A stretch of DNA of 6,646 nucleotides from contig JABDJE010000003.1 in NCBI GenBank assembly GCA_013002625.1, positions 1 through 6,646 on the forward strand, in the 5' to 3' direction. Within the stretch, counting starts at the first letter, position 1. Each line of letters begins with the position of its first letter. Position numbers and translations under genes: made by a program. The notes beneath the pieces were generated by a model. It searched no databases. It saw only the letters and a list, made by a program, of their open reading frames with translations, and was not told where the DNA came from. Below are positions 5,855 through 6,646 of this stretch, piece by piece. The DNA is from Saprospiraceae bacterium (GTDB lineage: Bacteria; Bacteroidota; Bacteroidia; Chitinophagales; Saprospiraceae).

Positions 5855-6622
5855 ATGAAGAACAAAATTATTGCTGCATTGCTCGCCTTTATTGGGGGCA
5901 CATTTGGCATACATAAATTCTATCTCAGAGATCCGGGCGCTGGAGTATTTTACATATTCCTTACGTTCATGACATCAAGATTTTTTCCCATTGCGACCAT
6001 TTTAGGATTTATTGATGGCTTGCGCTATCTGATGATGTCGCCAGAAGAATTTGACAGAAAGTTCAACAGAAAGTACTATCGTGAAAAACCACGTTCGTCC
6101 AGGAGGACAAGAAGAAGGCCCCAAAAGGAAGAGTATTATGAGGTCCAGGAAAAAACAAGAACCAAATCAAGACCAAGAAAAATACGCTCAAACCCCTTCA
6201 AGAAAAGTGGTTTGCGGAAATACAAAGAGTACGAAATAGAAGAAGCCATCGAGGACTTCAAAAAAGGCTTAAAAATACAACCTGATGATCTGGCCCTCCG
6301 GTTTAACCTTGCCTGTGCGTATTCATTGCTCGAAAACAAGGAAGAAGCTTTCAGGTATTTGGATGAGGCGGTTCAAAAAGGAATGACCAACTATGAAAAA
6401 ATAACCAGTCACGATGACCTGGCCTTTCTCCGGATACAGCCTGAATTTGAAGCTTTTAGAAAAAACGGATTTAGATTATCAAAAGAATCGGCAGCCAAAG
6501 AAGAAAGACCCATGGATGACATCCTCCTGGCACAGTTAAATAGGTTAATGGAACTTCGCAAAAAAGGTGTTTTAACTGAAAACGAATACGTTGTAGAAAG
6601 AAAGAAAATTCTGAACAGATAA
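5855..6622 (+). CDS. TM2-domain / TPR / SHOCT fusion protein, function unknown
   Basis: Three modules are visible in this 255-residue protein. Residues 1-60 are a TM2 domain: two membrane helices (about 5-20 and 29-59) around the conserved GGTFGIHKFYL (14-24). Residues 65-120 are a very basic linker rich in Arg and Lys (for example SSRRTRRRPQK at 81-91). Residues about 120-208 are TPR-like: EAIEDFKKGLKIQPDD, then LALRFNLACAYSLLENKEEA, then a TPR-end-like LAFLRIQPEFEAFRKNG. The last 30 residues, LLAQLNRLMELRKKGVLTENEY and onward, fit the short C-terminal SHOCT domain (LxxLxxLrxxGxLTexEF). The protein is probably inner-membrane anchored with a cytoplasmic tail acting as a scaffold. It starts with ATG at 5855, 45 bp after the phosphatase stop. 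No clear terminator lies between, so co-transcription is possible. The specific role is unknown. Confidence 0.9.
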   Translation: MKNKIIAALLAFIGGTFGIHKFYLRDPGAGVFYIFLTFMTSRFFPIATILGFIDGLRYLMMSPEEFDRKFNRKYYREKPRSSRRTRRRPQKEEYYEVQEKTRTKSRPRKIRSNPFKKSGLRKYKEYEIEEAIEDFKKGLKIQPDDLALRFNLACAYSLLENKEEAFRYLDEAVQKGMTNYEKITSHDDLAFLRIQPEFEAFRKNGFRLSKESAAKEERPMDDILLAQLNRLMELRKKGVLTENEYVVERKKILNR

Positions 6623-6646
6623 TATAGGCTGACAAGGGTATGGGGA

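Noticed and set aside
6623..6646. ATG at 6640 as the start of another gene
   Set aside because: Only two codons remain before the window ends, so nothing supports it.

Overview
The window looks like chromosomal DNA of a Bacteroidota bacterium. The gene families point that way: an M1-peptidase tail of the Bacteroidota type, a COX15-type heme A synthase, a Dtd/MazG-like gene pair and a TM2-TPR-SHOCT fusion. The DNA is moderately AT-rich and the gene starts lack convincing Shine-Dalgarno sequences. The exact genus cannot be named from the sequence alone.

Layout, left to right. The 3' end of an M1-family metallopeptidase gene (+ strand, 1-243) is closed by a near-perfect intrinsic terminator. 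A 16-bp perfect palindrome TGTTCCACGTGGAACA follows directly; it matches the ParB-binding centromere site parS. Next are two leftward genes, an alpha/beta hydrolase (301-1068) and heme A synthase ctaA (1116-2171). A 442-bp gene-free, AT-rich interval (2172-2613) follows. It carries several DnaA-box-like sequences, two of which match TTATNCACA exactly, and a 44-bp stretch with only three G/C bases. To its right is a tightly packed rightward operon: dtd, a MazG-like nucleotide pyrophosphohydrolase, a DppC/OppC-type ABC permease with a large extracytoplasmic insert, and an RsbU/SpoIIE-type PP2C phosphatase with an N-terminal sensor-like region. These genes abut or overlap by 4 bp. A TM2-TPR-SHOCT protein follows after 45 bp.

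The main result is that the 2172-2613 interval has the features of a chromosomal replication origin (oriC), with a parS site about 2.1 kb away. The flanking genes are transcribed away from it on both sides, and the top strand changes from C-rich to G-rich across it. dnaA, parA and parB are not in the window, so the origin would have to be recognised from these cis elements. No mobile element, CRISPR array, tRNA or rRNA was seen. The protein-coding genes are mostly housekeeping: protein quality control (dtd), nucleotide-pool cleaning (MazG-like), heme A for cytochrome oxidase (ctaA), peptide or metal uptake (permease) and a signalling phosphatase.
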